From the NCBI GenBank assembly GCA_016704425.1, contig JADJAC010000011.1:186001-250000 (forward strand): a stretch of 64,000 nucleotides of DNA. The letters run 5' to 3'. This DNA comes from Sphingomonadales bacterium. Its GTDB lineage: Bacteria; Pseudomonadota; Alphaproteobacteria; Sphingomonadales; Sphingomonadaceae. The position numbers and the translations under genes were made by a program. The notes beneath the pieces were generated by a model. That model was not told the DNA's origin. It saw only the letters and a list, made by a program, of their open reading frames with translations, and searched no databases. Positions 48,830-58,116 of the stretch are shown one piece after another. Positions within the stretch are counted from its first letter, which is position 1. Each line of letters begins with the position of its first letter.

Positions 48830-50956
48830 TCAAACGGCCCTGAGCCGCGAAGACGGATGCTCTGGGTGGTCCTTGAGGACCCTTATGGCTATTTCCCGCC
48901 CGGCAACGGGCTTTGAAAAGAACCAGCCTTGCAATTGGTCGCAGCCGGCAACGCGCATCAGGTCAGCCTGGTCCGCGGTCTCGACGCCTTCTGCCGCAAC
49001 AGCGACATTCAGGGCCCGCGCAACTGCGATATTTGCGTGGATGACGGTGCGCGCTTCCTCACTCAGTCCAGCTTCAGTGACGAGCGATCGATCAAGCTTG
49101 ACCTTGCTGAACGAAAATTGTCGCAGGAAGCCAATGGAAGCGTGGCCGGTTCCATAGTCATCGAGAGAAACACCGACACCAAGCGACCGAATCTCCCTCA
49201 GCACCCGGCCAGCCGCATCGGGATCGTAGACCAGATAGGACTCATTGATTTCCAGCTCCAGACGGTCTGCAGGGAAACCGGTTTCGGCAAGGGCATGGCT
49301 CAACGCAGACGCAAATTCGGGGTTCCGTAATTGTGCAGCTGATACGTTGATGGCCAAACGGACATCGCCCCAGTCGAGCGCGTCGCGGCACGCTTTTCGC
49401 AGTACGATCATGCCCATTGCGTCGATGAGCCCCGTCTCTTCGGCAACCGGAATGAATTCCGACGGGTTGACGGTGCCGCGCGTCGGACTGGACCAACGCA
49501 GCAGAGCCTCGACCGCGACGATCTTCCTTTCATGGATGTCGACCAGCGGCTGGTAGACCAGTTCGAAATCCTCCGCATCAATCGCAAGCCGCAATTCGGC
49601 TTCAATTGTCCGGGCAATGGCCTGCTTCTGGTCCAGCATTTCGTCATACCAGGCCAGCCGCATCTTTCCGGCCTGCTTTGCAGAATACATTGCAACATCG
49701 GCACGGCGCATCAGTTCACTCGAGTCGAGATCGCGCAGGCTAACCGAGGCCAGACCGATGCTAGCCCCGACAAGTACTGTGCGCTCGTCGATGCGGAACG
49801 GGCGTGACAATTTGTCGAGCATCGCGCGGGATATGTCCTGCAGTTCGTTGACGGCTGATGCACCGGGCACAAGGATTGCGAATTCGTCGCCACCCAGTCG
49901 GGCAATCATGCCATTCTTGCCAACCAGTTCTTGCAGAAGCATGGCAATGCTTTTGATCAGTCGGTCGCCCACGTGGTGGCCATAATTGTCATTTATGCCC
50001 TTGAAGCCGTCGAGGTCGATGAGCGCGAGCGCGAGCCTTTCGCCCCGCTTCAACCGCCGATCGAGTTCGCGACGGACCGCACGGCGGTTTGGAAGATTGC
50101 TCAAACTGTCGACCATCGCCTCGTCGGCCAGTTTGGAGACGGAGCGAAGCGCTTGCCGACCAAAAAACAAACCGGCAAGAATATGCAGCAACGAAGCGAT
50201 TGCGACCCAGGGGAGGACACGCTCAAGCGCTGTTGTTCCTGGGCGGGCCGGCGTCCAACTCAAATCCGCAACGGGCTTGGCTGCGGTGTCGCGGACGGCA
50301 ATTGAGGCTTTGCCTGAAGATTTGCTCGAAAGCTTCATGTCTTCCAGCAAGAGGCTTCGGCCGATCTGGTCTGCAGCGCCTTGATCAAAGGGCTTTGTGA
50401 AGACCAGCCAATAAGGGCCGGACTTTGGCACGAGCTTGTCCAGCGCGCCGTTCGTTGGCACGATATTGGCAATACCGATCAAGACGGGGCCGTCTGCCGA
50501 CCCTGCCAAGCCGCCAACAGCTTGCCTCTGGCGGTCGGCCCGCTCCAGCAGGATACGAAACGGCTCGCCATATCGGGCTATCGGATCAAACCGCGTCGCT
50601 CGCCCATGATGGTAGCCAAGCAACGGGCGACCTTCGTGATCGAGCACGAGGACAGTATCGAAATATTTGCCTTCGGCCGACGAATAGCCCCAACTGCTCC
50701 AGAAGAATTCGGTGTCGCTCATGCGTGTGTAGACTGCGGTTGCGGCCGCATCCCACAAGGCATTGTCATCGACCATCACGATAATCTGCTTGACCTGGGC
50801 CTGGACCGCGGCGGCCACTGCCGTGCGCGTCCGTTCGGTGTCAACCGTGTTCGCTGCGTCAATCGTGCGGAACAGGCTGAAGCCGAGCACGGCAACAAAC
50901 AGCACAATCATCGTAACGATGGATGAAGCCGACTTTATGCGAATATTCCGCAGCAC
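48830..50956 (-). CDS. CHASE4-type sensor with GGDEF and EAL domains
   Basis: 708 residues from a GTG at 50954-50956, behind AAGGGG. A first TM helix is followed by a periplasmic CHASE4-like region (VDDNALWDAAATAVYTRMSD), then a second TM helix. The GGDEF domain has an intact RLGGDEFAILV, and the EAL domain has VEALLRWSSP, EINESYLVYD and DDYGTGHASIGF. Both active sites look complete, so c-di-GMP could be made or broken down. The frame extends back to a TTG at 50995. Confidence 0.9.
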   Translation of the reverse strand: MLRNIRIKSASSIVTMIVLFVAVLGFSLFRTIDAANTVDTERTRTAVAAAVQAQVKQIIVMVDDNALWDAAATAVYTRMSDTEFFWSSWGYSSAEGKYFDTVLVLDHEGRPLLGYHHGRATRFDPIARYGEPFRILLERADRQRQAVGGLAGSADGPVLIGIANIVPTNGALDKLVPKSGPYWLVFTKPFDQGAADQIGRSLLLEDMKLSSKSSGKASIAVRDTAAKPVADLSWTPARPGTTALERVLPWVAIASLLHILAGLFFGRQALRSVSKLADEAMVDSLSNLPNRRAVRRELDRRLKRGERLALALIDLDGFKGINDNYGHHVGDRLIKSIAMLLQELVGKNGMIARLGGDEFAILVPGASAVNELQDISRAMLDKLSRPFRIDERTVLVGASIGLASVSLRDLDSSELMRRADVAMYSAKQAGKMRLAWYDEMLDQKQAIARTIEAELRLAIDAEDFELVYQPLVDIHERKIVAVEALLRWSSPTRGTVNPSEFIPVAEETGLIDAMGMIVLRKACRDALDWGDVRLAINVSAAQLRNPEFASALSHALAETGFPADRLELEINESYLVYDPDAAGRVLREIRSLGVGVSLDDYGTGHASIGFLRQFSFSKVKLDRSLVTEAGLSEEARTVIHANIAVARALNVAVAAEGVETADQADLMRVAGCDQLQGWFFSKPVAGREIAIRVLKDHPEHPSSRLRAV

Positions 50957-51112
50957 AATTCGCCCCTTGACGCTTTCGCAGGGTCTAGAGGTCAAGTCCT
51001 GAAATTCCGTTAATTACGAGCTAGTTTTTGGCAGATTTCTGCGGCTTTCATCAATACCGCTCGAGAAAAAACTGAAACTTTGGAAGTATTTATCAAGTCC
51101 AGTGCCCAACAA

Positions 51113-51127
51113 CCGCCAATTTGGCGG
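51113..51127 (-). terminator. Hairpin after galU
   Basis: CCGCC (51113-51117), AATTT loop, GGCGG (51123-51127), 27 bases after the galU stop at 51154. On the minus strand TTGTTGG follows. The rest of the gap up to the sensor start is A/T-richer and shows no gene. Confidence 0.5.
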
Positions 51128-51153
51128 GTAAAAGCCAAGATCAGAATTGCGGC

Positions 51154-52014
51154 TCAGCGCTTCTCGTCCATCCAGCGCTGGACTTCGGGGCCGATATCGG
51201 GGCGATCAAGGGCGAGGGCAATATTGGCCGTGATGAAGCCGGCCTTGTCACCACAATCAAAGCGACGCCCGTCGAACGCATAAGCATGGAACGGCTGCGA
51301 ACCGATCATTTGGGACATGGCATCGGTCAGCTGGATTTCGTTGCCTGCACCCCGCGCCTGGCCTTCAAGGATTCGCATAACTTCCGGTTGCAGGATGTAA
51401 CGTCCCGGGATCATGAGGTTTGACGGCGCCGTGCCTTGAGGCGGCTTTTCGACCAGAGCCTTGACCTCGACCAGTCGGCCCTCGATCCGGCCCGGCGTAA
51501 TGACGCCATATTTGTGCGTCTCGCTTTCGGGCACTTCATAGCCGCAAACGATATTTCCGCCCACCTTTTCATAGGCATCGACCATCTGCTTCATGCATCC
51601 GGGGCTGCCCGCCATGAGTTCGTCAGGAAGAAATATTGCAAACGGTTCATCACCGACAATATGGCGCGCACACCAGATGGCGTGGCCAAGCCCGATGGGT
51701 TCCTGCTGGCGGACGTAGATAACTTCGCCAGGGCGGAAGCGGGTTCCCTCAATTGCATCGAGCGACTTGCCCCGGTCTGTCATCGTTGTTTCAAGTTCGT
51801 AGGAAATGTCGAAATGGTCTTCGATCGCCGACTTTCCACGTCCGGTGACAAAGATCATTTGTTCAATGCCGGCTTCACGTGCCTCATCGACCGCATATTG
51901 GATCAAGGGTCTGTCCACGACCGTCAACATTTCCTTCGGCATGGCTTTTGTAGCCGGAAGAAATCGGGTGCCGAGTCCGCCGACTGGAAAGACGGCCTTG
52001 CGAAGCTTTTTCAT
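51154..52014 (-). CDS. galU: UTP-glucose-1-phosphate uridylyltransferase
   Basis: 286 residues. AVFPVGGLGTRFLPATKAMP is the nucleotide loop. DRPLIQYAVDEAREAGIEQM, FLPDELMAG and FDCGDKAGFI are the substrate and metal sites typical of GalU. It makes UDP-glucose for exopolysaccharide, LPS and glycans. AGGGGA precedes the ATG at 52014; the upstream frame would add 15 residues. Confidence 0.95.
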   Translation of the reverse strand: MKKLRKAVFPVGGLGTRFLPATKAMPKEMLTVVDRPLIQYAVDEAREAGIEQMIFVTGRGKSAIEDHFDISYELETTMTDRGKSLDAIEGTRFRPGEVIYVRQQEPIGLGHAIWCARHIVGDEPFAIFLPDELMAGSPGCMKQMVDAYEKVGGNIVCGYEVPESETHKYGVITPGRIEGRLVEVKALVEKPPQGTAPSNLMIPGRYILQPEVMRILEGQARGAGNEIQLTDAMSQMIGSQPFHAYAFDGRRFDCGDKAGFITANIALALDRPDIGPEVQRWMDEKR

Positions 52015-52070
52015 GAGCGCGTCCCCTAACAGGCGGTTGATCGTCGCGCCATAGCCCAAGATTCTAAACT

Positions 52071-53252
52071 TTAGGTTTCAACCAACTCTGCAAGAATACG
52101 GTCAAGGAGCAGCATTCCTTTGGGCAGCACAAAAAGGCGATGTTCCTTCAGCAAGACAAGGTCGTACGATTCAAGGAGATTTGCTCGACGCCTGCTAATG
52201 AGGGTTTCTGGATCGACATCACAGCGTTTCGCCAATGCTTCAAGATCGACGCCTTCGCGCAATCTCAAACCCATGACCAGTGCTTCGCGAGCCCGCTCGG
52301 CGGGTGTCAACGGGTCTTCCAACTGGCACCCATGGCCATTGCGCGAGACCGAATTCAGCCAGTTTTCGGGTTTCCGGTGTCGCACTGTGGCCAAGGTGCC
52401 GCGGCGACCATGTGCTCCTGGGCCAATTCCCGCATAATCACCATAGCGCCAGTAGGTCAGATTGTGGCGGCTTTCGCGGCCGGGTCGCGCATGGTTGGAA
52501 ACTTCATAGGCCGGCAGTCCGGCCGCCAGCGCCATGCGTTGAGTCAGTTCGAAAAGCTCAGCACCGTGATCGGGATCCACGACCTCTATCTCGCCACGGG
52601 CGACAAGCGTCGCGAACCGCGTTCCGGGTTCGATCGTCAGTTGGTAGAGGGACAAGTGTTCCGTGCCGAACGAAAGCGCACGATGAAGCTCGTCTGCCCA
52701 GCCTTCGATGGTCTGGCCGGGTCGAGCGTAGATTAGGTCGAAACTTACCCGCGCAAAACTGTCCTGCGCTATGTCCAGCGCGGCCAGGCCTTCCTGCACA
52801 TCGTGGGCGCGGCCAAGGAAGGAAAGCGCTTCATCCTCAAGTGCTTGTAGCCCCAGCGAAACGCGATTGACGCCAGCGGCTGCGAGATCAGCGAAGCGGG
52901 CCGATTCGACGGAGGACGGATTTGCCTCCAGCGTAATTTCCACATTCTCTTCAAACCCCCATCGAGACTCTGCGGCGTCGATCAGCGCTGCGACGGTGGA
53001 AGGCGGCATCAGTGAAGGTGTCCCTCCGCCGAAAAATATCGATCCGATCCGTCGATGGGGCAGGAGGGCGGCTTCGTGGGCCATGTCCTGAAGCATCGCA
53101 GCGCACCAGGCAGACTGGTCTATGGTCTCGCGGACGTGGCTGTTGAAATCGCAATAGGGGCATTTCGAAACGCAGAACGGCCAATGAATGTAGAGGGCGA
53201 GCGGTCCATCCTGCCTAAGCAGCGGCTCTGCGAATTGGGAGTGAGCGTCCAT
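52071..53252 (-). CDS. hemW: Radical SAM heme chaperone HemW
   Basis: 393 residues. CVSKCPYC (Cys27, Cys31, Cys34) binds the 4Fe-4S cluster. The sequence lacks the fourth Cys of HemN (CPYC then D), and FFGGGTPSLM, EANPSS, RVSLGLQ and YEVSNHARPG follow. HemW-type proteins insert heme into targets rather than oxidise coproporphyrinogen. In other alphaproteobacteria hemW follows rph and rdgB; here three genes have come between. Confidence 0.92.
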   Translation of the reverse strand: MDAHSQFAEPLLRQDGPLALYIHWPFCVSKCPYCDFNSHVRETIDQSAWCAAMLQDMAHEAALLPHRRIGSIFFGGGTPSLMPPSTVAALIDAAESRWGFEENVEITLEANPSSVESARFADLAAAGVNRVSLGLQALEDEALSFLGRAHDVQEGLAALDIAQDSFARVSFDLIYARPGQTIEGWADELHRALSFGTEHLSLYQLTIEPGTRFATLVARGEIEVVDPDHGAELFELTQRMALAAGLPAYEVSNHARPGRESRHNLTYWRYGDYAGIGPGAHGRRGTLATVRHRKPENWLNSVSRNGHGCQLEDPLTPAERAREALVMGLRLREGVDLEALAKRCDVDPETLISRRRANLLESYDLVLLKEHRLFVLPKGMLLLDRILAELVET

Positions 53253-53347
53253 GGCCTGTCGCGCTGCGATAGCGACATTGGCCGAAGTGCGCTAGCGTGA
53301 CTGGCGAACTTCAGAGCTTGGTGGCAAGGGCTTGGTGGCAGAAGCGC

Positions 53348-53890
53348 CTAGAAGGGTCTTTGCCCGACCACATTGCCAACCGAACTATAGCGACAGACCA
53401 GAATATCGAATTCGGCGCCCTGGCCAAGGGCACAACCGACCTCGCGCGTGTTGCGCCACATTACTTGCGTATAGTGACCGACATCCTGGATTCTGCCGGT
53501 CTGGCTGTTCTGCGGAAAAGTCCCTGGCCGGAAATTGCGCTTTTCCTGGATCCAGTAATCGACCATGTTTTCAGCAGAATAGTGGCCGCGCGTTCCGGCC
53601 CATAAATTCTCGCCCTGCGGGTTCCGGTCTCGCGGATCGTATGGCGCGTGCTCAAGCCGGTCAATGCGGCCAAGATGATTGGCCCAGTATTGTGCCGAAG
53701 TGGCAAGGGATTCATTCCAGCGGAGCGCCGGAATGCCGGCAAGATCACGCTCGCGATTGTGCGAAGCCAGAACCCTTGTCTCAAGATTGTTCTGCAGGTC
53801 CGTCGCGCCCAGCGTCAATGGTGCGCATAAAGCCAAAGCCAGTTTTCCGGCCACTTTTTTCAAACCCGAACCCAGCATATTCGACCCCAT
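53348..53890 (-). CDS. Secreted CAP-superfamily protein
   Basis: 180 residues with signal peptide (VAGKLALALCAPLTLGATD). CAP/PR-1 motifs: LASHNRERDLAGIPALRWNE, GHYTQVMWRNTREVGCA (CRISP signature 1) and LVCRYSSVGNVVGQRPF (signature 2). The cysteines in the last two can pair. Bacterial CAP proteins act outside the cell on unknown ligands. It stands alone between hemW and the L,D-transpeptidase. Confidence 0.88.
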   Translation of the reverse strand: MGSNMLGSGLKKVAGKLALALCAPLTLGATDLQNNLETRVLASHNRERDLAGIPALRWNESLATSAQYWANHLGRIDRLEHAPYDPRDRNPQGENLWAGTRGHYSAENMVDYWIQEKRNFRPGTFPQNSQTGRIQDVGHYTQVMWRNTREVGCALGQGAEFDILVCRYSSVGNVVGQRPF

Positions 53891-54022
53891 GTTCGCACTG
53901 CCCTTGAAGCATATACACGCGCGAATGGCTGATTGGTTTCAGCTCATGTTTAGCTCTCTTTTAACCAAGTTTTGCGGGGGAGCGCCAGCAGGGTTTTTCT
54001 GGGGCGCTGAGTTTGTTGAAGA

Positions 54023-54673
54023 TCAGGCGGTTTTTGGCTTGCGCCGGGCCGGAATAATCACCACCGGATCGCCCACCTTGACCTGTTCGAACAGCTTGGC
54101 CGCAAAATCCAGCGGGACGCCAATGCAGCCGTGTGTGGCAGCGCCCCAACGAACATTGCTCCCGTGAATGGCGACGCCATCATCAGTCAGGCGCATGGTA
54201 TAGGGCATCGGGGCATCGTAGGTGTTGGACCGGTGATCCTTGAGTTTTTCCCGGATGGAAAGCTCACCCGTCGGGGTAGGCTTTTCGTCGGCTCCATAGA
54301 GAATCACTGCCGTTCCGATTTCATTCCCGGCGCGGAATGCCGAAATGATCTGTCTTTCCAGATCGATTCTCACCCACAGATTTCCAGGCCGGACGCCGGT
54401 ATCGTTCCAGACGAACTCGCCATATTTCATCCGCTTGCGGACATTGAGAATGGATACGACCGGCGGCTCCCCATCGGGACCGGAGAGCATTGCAGCCTGT
54501 GCGCCTGAAAGCGGAATTCTCGCACCCAGCGGCGCCCGGCTAAGGTCGATATGCATCGCGGGCTTGCTCGGTCGACTGGCAAGAAAGGCTCCTGCACCAA
54601 CCAGCAAGGCGACGGGAAGCAAGAGGCGAATGTCCGTCGTCGCCGGACGCCGTGACTTCTTTTTTGGGGTCAC
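54023..54673 (-). CDS. L,D-transpeptidase family protein (YkuD)
   Basis: 216 residues from a GTG at 54671-54673, which overlaps the preceding TGA. The N terminus has a membrane anchor (LLLPVALLVGAGAFLAS). The YkuD domain includes VRIDLERQIISAFRAG and ends IHGSNVRWGAATHGCIGVPL. The catalytic Cys and His are present; the usual Arg after CI is Gly. These enzymes make 3-3 crosslinks or attach proteins to peptidoglycan. The overlap with a sortable surface protein is suggestive. Confidence 0.88.
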   Translation of the reverse strand: MTPKKKSRRPATTDIRLLLPVALLVGAGAFLASRPSKPAMHIDLSRAPLGARIPLSGAQAAMLSGPDGEPPVVSILNVRKRMKYGEFVWNDTGVRPGNLWVRIDLERQIISAFRAGNEIGTAVILYGADEKPTPTGELSIREKLKDHRSNTYDAPMPYTMRLTDDGVAIHGSNVRWGAATHGCIGVPLDFAAKLFEQVKVGDPVVIIPARRKPKTA

Positions 54674-55536
54674 ACGTCCGTGCCGGAGGTGCGAAAGGAG
54701 ATCGTCATATCCCGCATCTGTGCCGACATCCGGCGACGACGCAGCATGGCTCCGACGGCTCCAAATCCAGCGAGCATCATCAACCAGGTTGCTGGTTCGG
54801 GAACGACAGGTGGAGGGGGCGTGTCGCCACCGCTACTGCTGGTTGTGCCACCGCTGCTGCTGGTCGTCCCGCCACTGCTGCTGGTTGTGCCACCGCTGCT
54901 GCTGGTCGTCCCGCCACTGCTACTGGTTGTGCCACCACTGCTGCCTGTGTCACCACCGCTGCTGGTTGAGCCGCCGCTGCTTCCACCACTACTGCCGCCG
55001 CTGCTGCCGCCTCCGCTGCTTCCACCCTCTATGAAAATCGGCGTGCCGCCGGTGCTGCCGGTAAAAACAGGCGGCAATGGAGTCTCTGGAGCATCGGGTG
55101 AAACCGGCGTTGGCGCGGGCGCCACGCTGAATGGTGTTTCGGGTTCGACCAAGGACGCAATGATGCGCGGTGAAGCGCCCATTTCCCCTGGCGCATTTTC
55201 AGGGGCCGGGGTGTGGATCGGGGCCTTTGCAAACTCATAGGGTAGCTTCGGAGATTTCGTGTTCGACAGCTTGCCATGCTTGCGTTCGCCGGGCGAACGC
55301 TCGCCAAGCAGCGCCATGATGTCTCTCGCAGCGGCCACGCCATAGGACGGACCACCATTGGTTGATGGCACTGTGAAAGCCGCAAGCAGGCCAATAATGG
55401 CAGCCACGCCCACCAGTCTGATCGCGACGGGACGGCGGACTCTCACGACGAGATTCCCATGCGGCAAAGCTTGACGCAACGCGCTTCGCCCACAACCGAA
55501 ATTGCCAACCGAACAGACATTACTGAAATCTCCCAC
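54670..55536 (-). CDS. PEP-CTERM-type surface protein with repeat region
   Basis: 288 residues from a GTG at 55534-55536; a GTG at 55446 behind GGGAA is an equally credible start. A membrane/signal segment (AIRLVGVAAIIGLLAAFTVP) precedes a Pro-rich middle, then a Gly/Ser/Thr repeat of GGTTSSS units. The sorting signal VPEPATWLMMLAGFGAVGAM plus RRRR begins at residue 245. Unusually 19 residues (MSAQMRDMTI...) follow the arginines. PEP-CTERM proteins are cleaved by exosortase/archaeosortase-type enzymes; none is in the window. The stop overlaps the L,D-transpeptidase start. Confidence 0.75.
   Translation of the reverse strand: MGDFSNVCSVGNFGCGRSALRQALPHGNLVVRVRRPVAIRLVGVAAIIGLLAAFTVPSTNGGPSYGVAAARDIMALLGERSPGERKHGKLSNTKSPKLPYEFAKAPIHTPAPENAPGEMGASPRIIASLVEPETPFSVAPAPTPVSPDAPETPLPPVFTGSTGGTPIFIEGGSSGGGSSGGSSGGSSGGSTSSGGDTGSSGGTTSSSGGTTSSSGGTTSSSGGTTSSSGGTTSSSGGDTPPPPVVPEPATWLMMLAGFGAVGAMLRRRRMSAQMRDMTISFRTSGTDV
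54827..54952 (-). repeat. 21-bp tandem repeat inside the PEP-CTERM gene
   Basis: Five in-frame 21-base units (54827-54931) plus one degenerate unit (to 54952). Units two and four are identical and three and five differ by one base, so a 42-base higher-order unit is evident. They encode GGTTSSS repeats. Copy number is likely to vary between strains. Confidence 0.9.
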
Positions 55537-55620
55537 ACCTGACAGTCCAACTAGGACTCGGTGTCTGACTACTCAATGAACCGGGTTTGAAAAAACTTCC
55601 AGACCGATAATTTCGATGTT

Positions 55621-56226
55621 TCAGAACAGCGCATTTACCAGCTTTTTAAACGCTTCAGCACGATGGCTGATCGCGTGCTTTTCCTCCGGCTCGAGTTCTG
55701 CAAATGTCTGGTCGTGGCCTTCGGGAACAAAGACCGGATCATAACCGAATCCCAATTCACCGCGCGGTGGCCAGGTCAGGTGTCCTGAAATTCGACCTTC
55801 GAACAGGGCCGTCTCGCCGTCGGGCCAGCACAGCGCCAAGGTGCATACAAATCGGGCTGAACGATCAACGTCGGAGCCCAGTGCTTCGAGCCTGTCTTCA
55901 ACCTTGCGCATTGCGAGCTCCCAATCCCGGCCGTGGGGTGTCTCGGCCCAGTCCGCGGTATGGACGCCCGGCTCTCCGCCGAGTGCGTCCACACAAAGAC
56001 CGCTGTCATCCGCAAGTGCGACAATGCCCGAACCTTCGGCACTTGCACGAGCCTTGATCAGCGCATTCTCGGCAAAGGTGGTGCCGGTCTCTTCAGGCTC
56101 TGGCAGTCCGAGATCGCCTGCCGCAACCGGTTCTATGCCAAATGGTGCCAGGAGCGCGCGAATTTCCCGCACCTTGCCTTGATTGTGCGAAGCAATAACC
56201 AGCCTCCCTGGCTGAAGCTTCCGCAT
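55621..56226 (-). CDS. rdgB: XTP/dITP diphosphatase (non-canonical purine NTPase)
   Basis: 201 residues. LVIASHNQGKVREIRALLA is the nucleotide-binding start, TTFAENALIKARASAEGSG follows, and ALADDSGLCVDALGGEPGVH and FGYDPVFVPEG complete the Ham1 pattern. It removes deaminated purine nucleotides. The ATG shares one base with the rph stop (TGATG). Confidence 0.95.
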   Translation of the reverse strand: MRKLQPGRLVIASHNQGKVREIRALLAPFGIEPVAAGDLGLPEPEETGTTFAENALIKARASAEGSGIVALADDSGLCVDALGGEPGVHTADWAETPHGRDWELAMRKVEDRLEALGSDVDRSARFVCTLALCWPDGETALFEGRISGHLTWPPRGELGFGYDPVFVPEGHDQTFAELEPEEKHAISHRAEAFKKLVNALF

Positions 56227-56942
56227 CAGCGGCCGACGGCCTTCAACTGTGCCTCGAAAACTGCCTTGCAACCGATCCGGGCAAGACGAAGGAGACGGAG
56301 AAGCGCTTCCTCATCATATGTTTCACCCTCTGCAGTCGCTTGAGCCTCGGCGATGTTGCCATTTGAAAGCAAAACGAAATTGGCATCGGCGCCAGCGTTC
56401 GAATCTTCGTCATAATCAAGATCGAGCACGGGAGTGCCCTTGTAGAGCCCGCAACTGATCGCTGCGACCTGGCTGGAGATGGGGTCGCCCGCGATCTTTC
56501 CCTCGGCGATCAGTTTATCGACGGCAAGCCTCAGCGCGACCCATGCACCGGATATCGACGCGGTCCGCGTACCGCCATCGGCCTGGATCACGTCGCAATC
56601 GAGCGTTATCTGGCGTTCACCGAGGGCTTTCAGATCCACGACGGCACGCAGCGAGCGGCCAATGAGGCGCTGTATTTCCTGCGTCCGCCCGGATTGCTTG
56701 CCCTTGGCAGCTTCCCGGCTGCCGCGGGTATGCGTTGCGCGAGGCAACATGCCATATTCGGCGGTAACCCAGCCTTCGCCCTTGCCGCGAAGGAAGGGCG
56801 GGACACGCTCTTCGATGCTGGCCGTTACAAGGACGCGCGTGTCTCCAAAGCTGACGAGGCAGGAGCCTTCGGCATGCTTGGTGAAGGCTGGTTCGATCGT
56901 GATGGCCCGCATCTCGTCGGGCGCGCGTCCTGAAGGGCGCAT
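56226..56942 (-). CDS. rph: Ribonuclease PH
   Basis: 238 residues. MRPSGRAPDEMRAITIEPAF, EGWVTAEYGMLPRATHTRG, QSGRTQEIQRLIGRSLRAVV and LDLDYDEDSNAGADANFVL are the RNase PH hallmarks (phosphate-site Arg and metal Asp residues). It trims tRNA 3' ends phosphorolytically. It forms an operon with rdgB. Confidence 0.96.
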   Translation of the reverse strand: MRPSGRAPDEMRAITIEPAFTKHAEGSCLVSFGDTRVLVTASIEERVPPFLRGKGEGWVTAEYGMLPRATHTRGSREAAKGKQSGRTQEIQRLIGRSLRAVVDLKALGERQITLDCDVIQADGGTRTASISGAWVALRLAVDKLIAEGKIAGDPISSQVAAISCGLYKGTPVLDLDYDEDSNAGADANFVLLSNGNIAEAQATAEGETYDEEALLRLLRLARIGCKAVFEAQLKAVGR

Positions 56943-56987
56943 GGAATTCCTTTCTGCATTGAAGCGGCCGCCTTTAGGGCCGGTCGG

Positions 56988-57788
56988 TCAACCGCTCAAG
57001 CGCATCCGGAAGAATTCCAGAATTTCATCCCGTGCGGCAAGGGTGGGCTGGCCTTCCTCATCGATCAGGTGGAGCGTTACGACACTGTGCGGATTCTTCA
57101 TCGGGGAGTCAGGATTGGCGGCACTGTCGTCCAGTTCGCGGCGGACAAAGCGTCCACCCAGTGCTGCCTCATAAGCGTCGAAACGCTCCTTTCGGCAAAA
57201 TCTGTCTCCCTTGAAGCGATAGGCAAGCACCGTCAGATTTTCCGCATCCATCCGTGTCTTGACCGCGGCCAGCTCATCGGGCGAGATGTGCATTCCTGCA
57301 GGCTTGCCGAGCGGAAGCGAAGGCTGAGCGAGGACAGGTGCGACAACACTCTGTTCCAGCATCATCGACAATGCGAAATTCCCGGTGAAACACATGCCGA
57401 TGGCACCGACCCCCGGCCCGCCGCATTCGCGATGGGCATGGGTGGCGAGTGCACGCAGCCATGCGACCTCGGGGCTCGACTCATTGGCGGCGAACGCCTT
57501 GAACCGGCGACTGATGCAGCCGCCGATCAAGGTGAGCGCGCCCCCAATCCCTCCTGGCGGCGCTCCGTCCTTGCCGAACAGATGTGGCATATACACCGTG
57601 AAGCCGGCATCACGCACCCAGCGGGCAAACCGCGCGACATGGGGAGAGATGCCGGTCATCTCCGTCATCACGATGACGGCCGGGCCGGCGCCAGCAACGT
57701 AGATCAACCGGTCCTTGCCGAGAATGGAGAGCTTTCGCGCCTCGAAATCCTCAAGCATATCGTCCCTGGTCCGTGTGTCAGTTGCCAT
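56988..57788 (-). CDS. Dienelactone hydrolase family protein
   Basis: 266 residues. VIVMTEMTGISPHVARFARW and GAIGMCFTGNFALSM, where the nucleophile is Cys as in dienelactone hydrolase. The His is in NPHSVVTLHLIDEEG. The substrate is unknown; the class includes carboxymethylenebutenolidases. GGGG lies six bases before the ATG at 57788; further in-frame ATGs to 57800 are possible. Confidence 0.85.
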   Translation of the reverse strand: MATDTRTRDDMLEDFEARKLSILGKDRLIYVAGAGPAVIVMTEMTGISPHVARFARWVRDAGFTVYMPHLFGKDGAPPGGIGGALTLIGGCISRRFKAFAANESSPEVAWLRALATHAHRECGGPGVGAIGMCFTGNFALSMMLEQSVVAPVLAQPSLPLGKPAGMHISPDELAAVKTRMDAENLTVLAYRFKGDRFCRKERFDAYEAALGGRFVRRELDDSAANPDSPMKNPHSVVTLHLIDEEGQPTLAARDEILEFFRMRLSG

Positions 57789-57863
57789 TCCCATCCCCAC
57801 AATCTTTTCTGTTCATTGGCAAAAAACCGGCCCATATCATGTGCGTTCGAGAGGAAGATTGCT

Positions 57864-58061
57864 ATGAAAGTTTTGAAAACGCTGGCCCTCATTCTTGGCG
57901 TGCTCATGATCCTTATGGGCGGTTTGTGGATTGGCCAGGGGCTAAACATCATCCGCTGGCCCGCCGAAAGCTTCATGATCGGCGTTCCGCAATGGAGCTG
58001 GAACGGCATGTTCCTGGCGATTGGCGGGATTGTCCTGATCGGCCTAGCGCGCCGCAAATAG
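57864..58061 (+). CDS. 65-residue two-helix membrane protein
   Basis: Starts MKVLKTLALILGVLMILMGG at an ATG preceded by GAGAGGAAG. Two hydrophobic helices (LALILGVLMILMGGLWIGQG and MFLAIGGIVLIGLA) flank an IRWPAESFMIGVPQWSWNG loop, ending with a basic ARRK. No family is claimed; the compact hairpin is typical of small inner-membrane proteins. It is divergent from the dienelactone hydrolase. A much longer open frame covers it, but only this part has coding features. Confidence 0.72.
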   Translation: MKVLKTLALILGVLMILMGGLWIGQGLNIIRWPAESFMIGVPQWSWNGMFLAIGGIVLIGLARRK

Positions 58062-58116
58062 CGCAGATCGAGATCGGCCATTGCCCGCTGCGCCCCGTAT
58101 CGCTAGGCGCTCCAGA

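Noticed and set aside
50957..51153. Gene in the galU to GGDEF-EAL gap
   Set aside because: Open frames here lack ribosome sites and the sequence is A/T-rich promoter-like DNA.
54827..54952. CRISPR array or other spacer-repeat structure
   Set aside because: The units are contiguous 21-base in-frame repeats within a gene, with no variable spacers.
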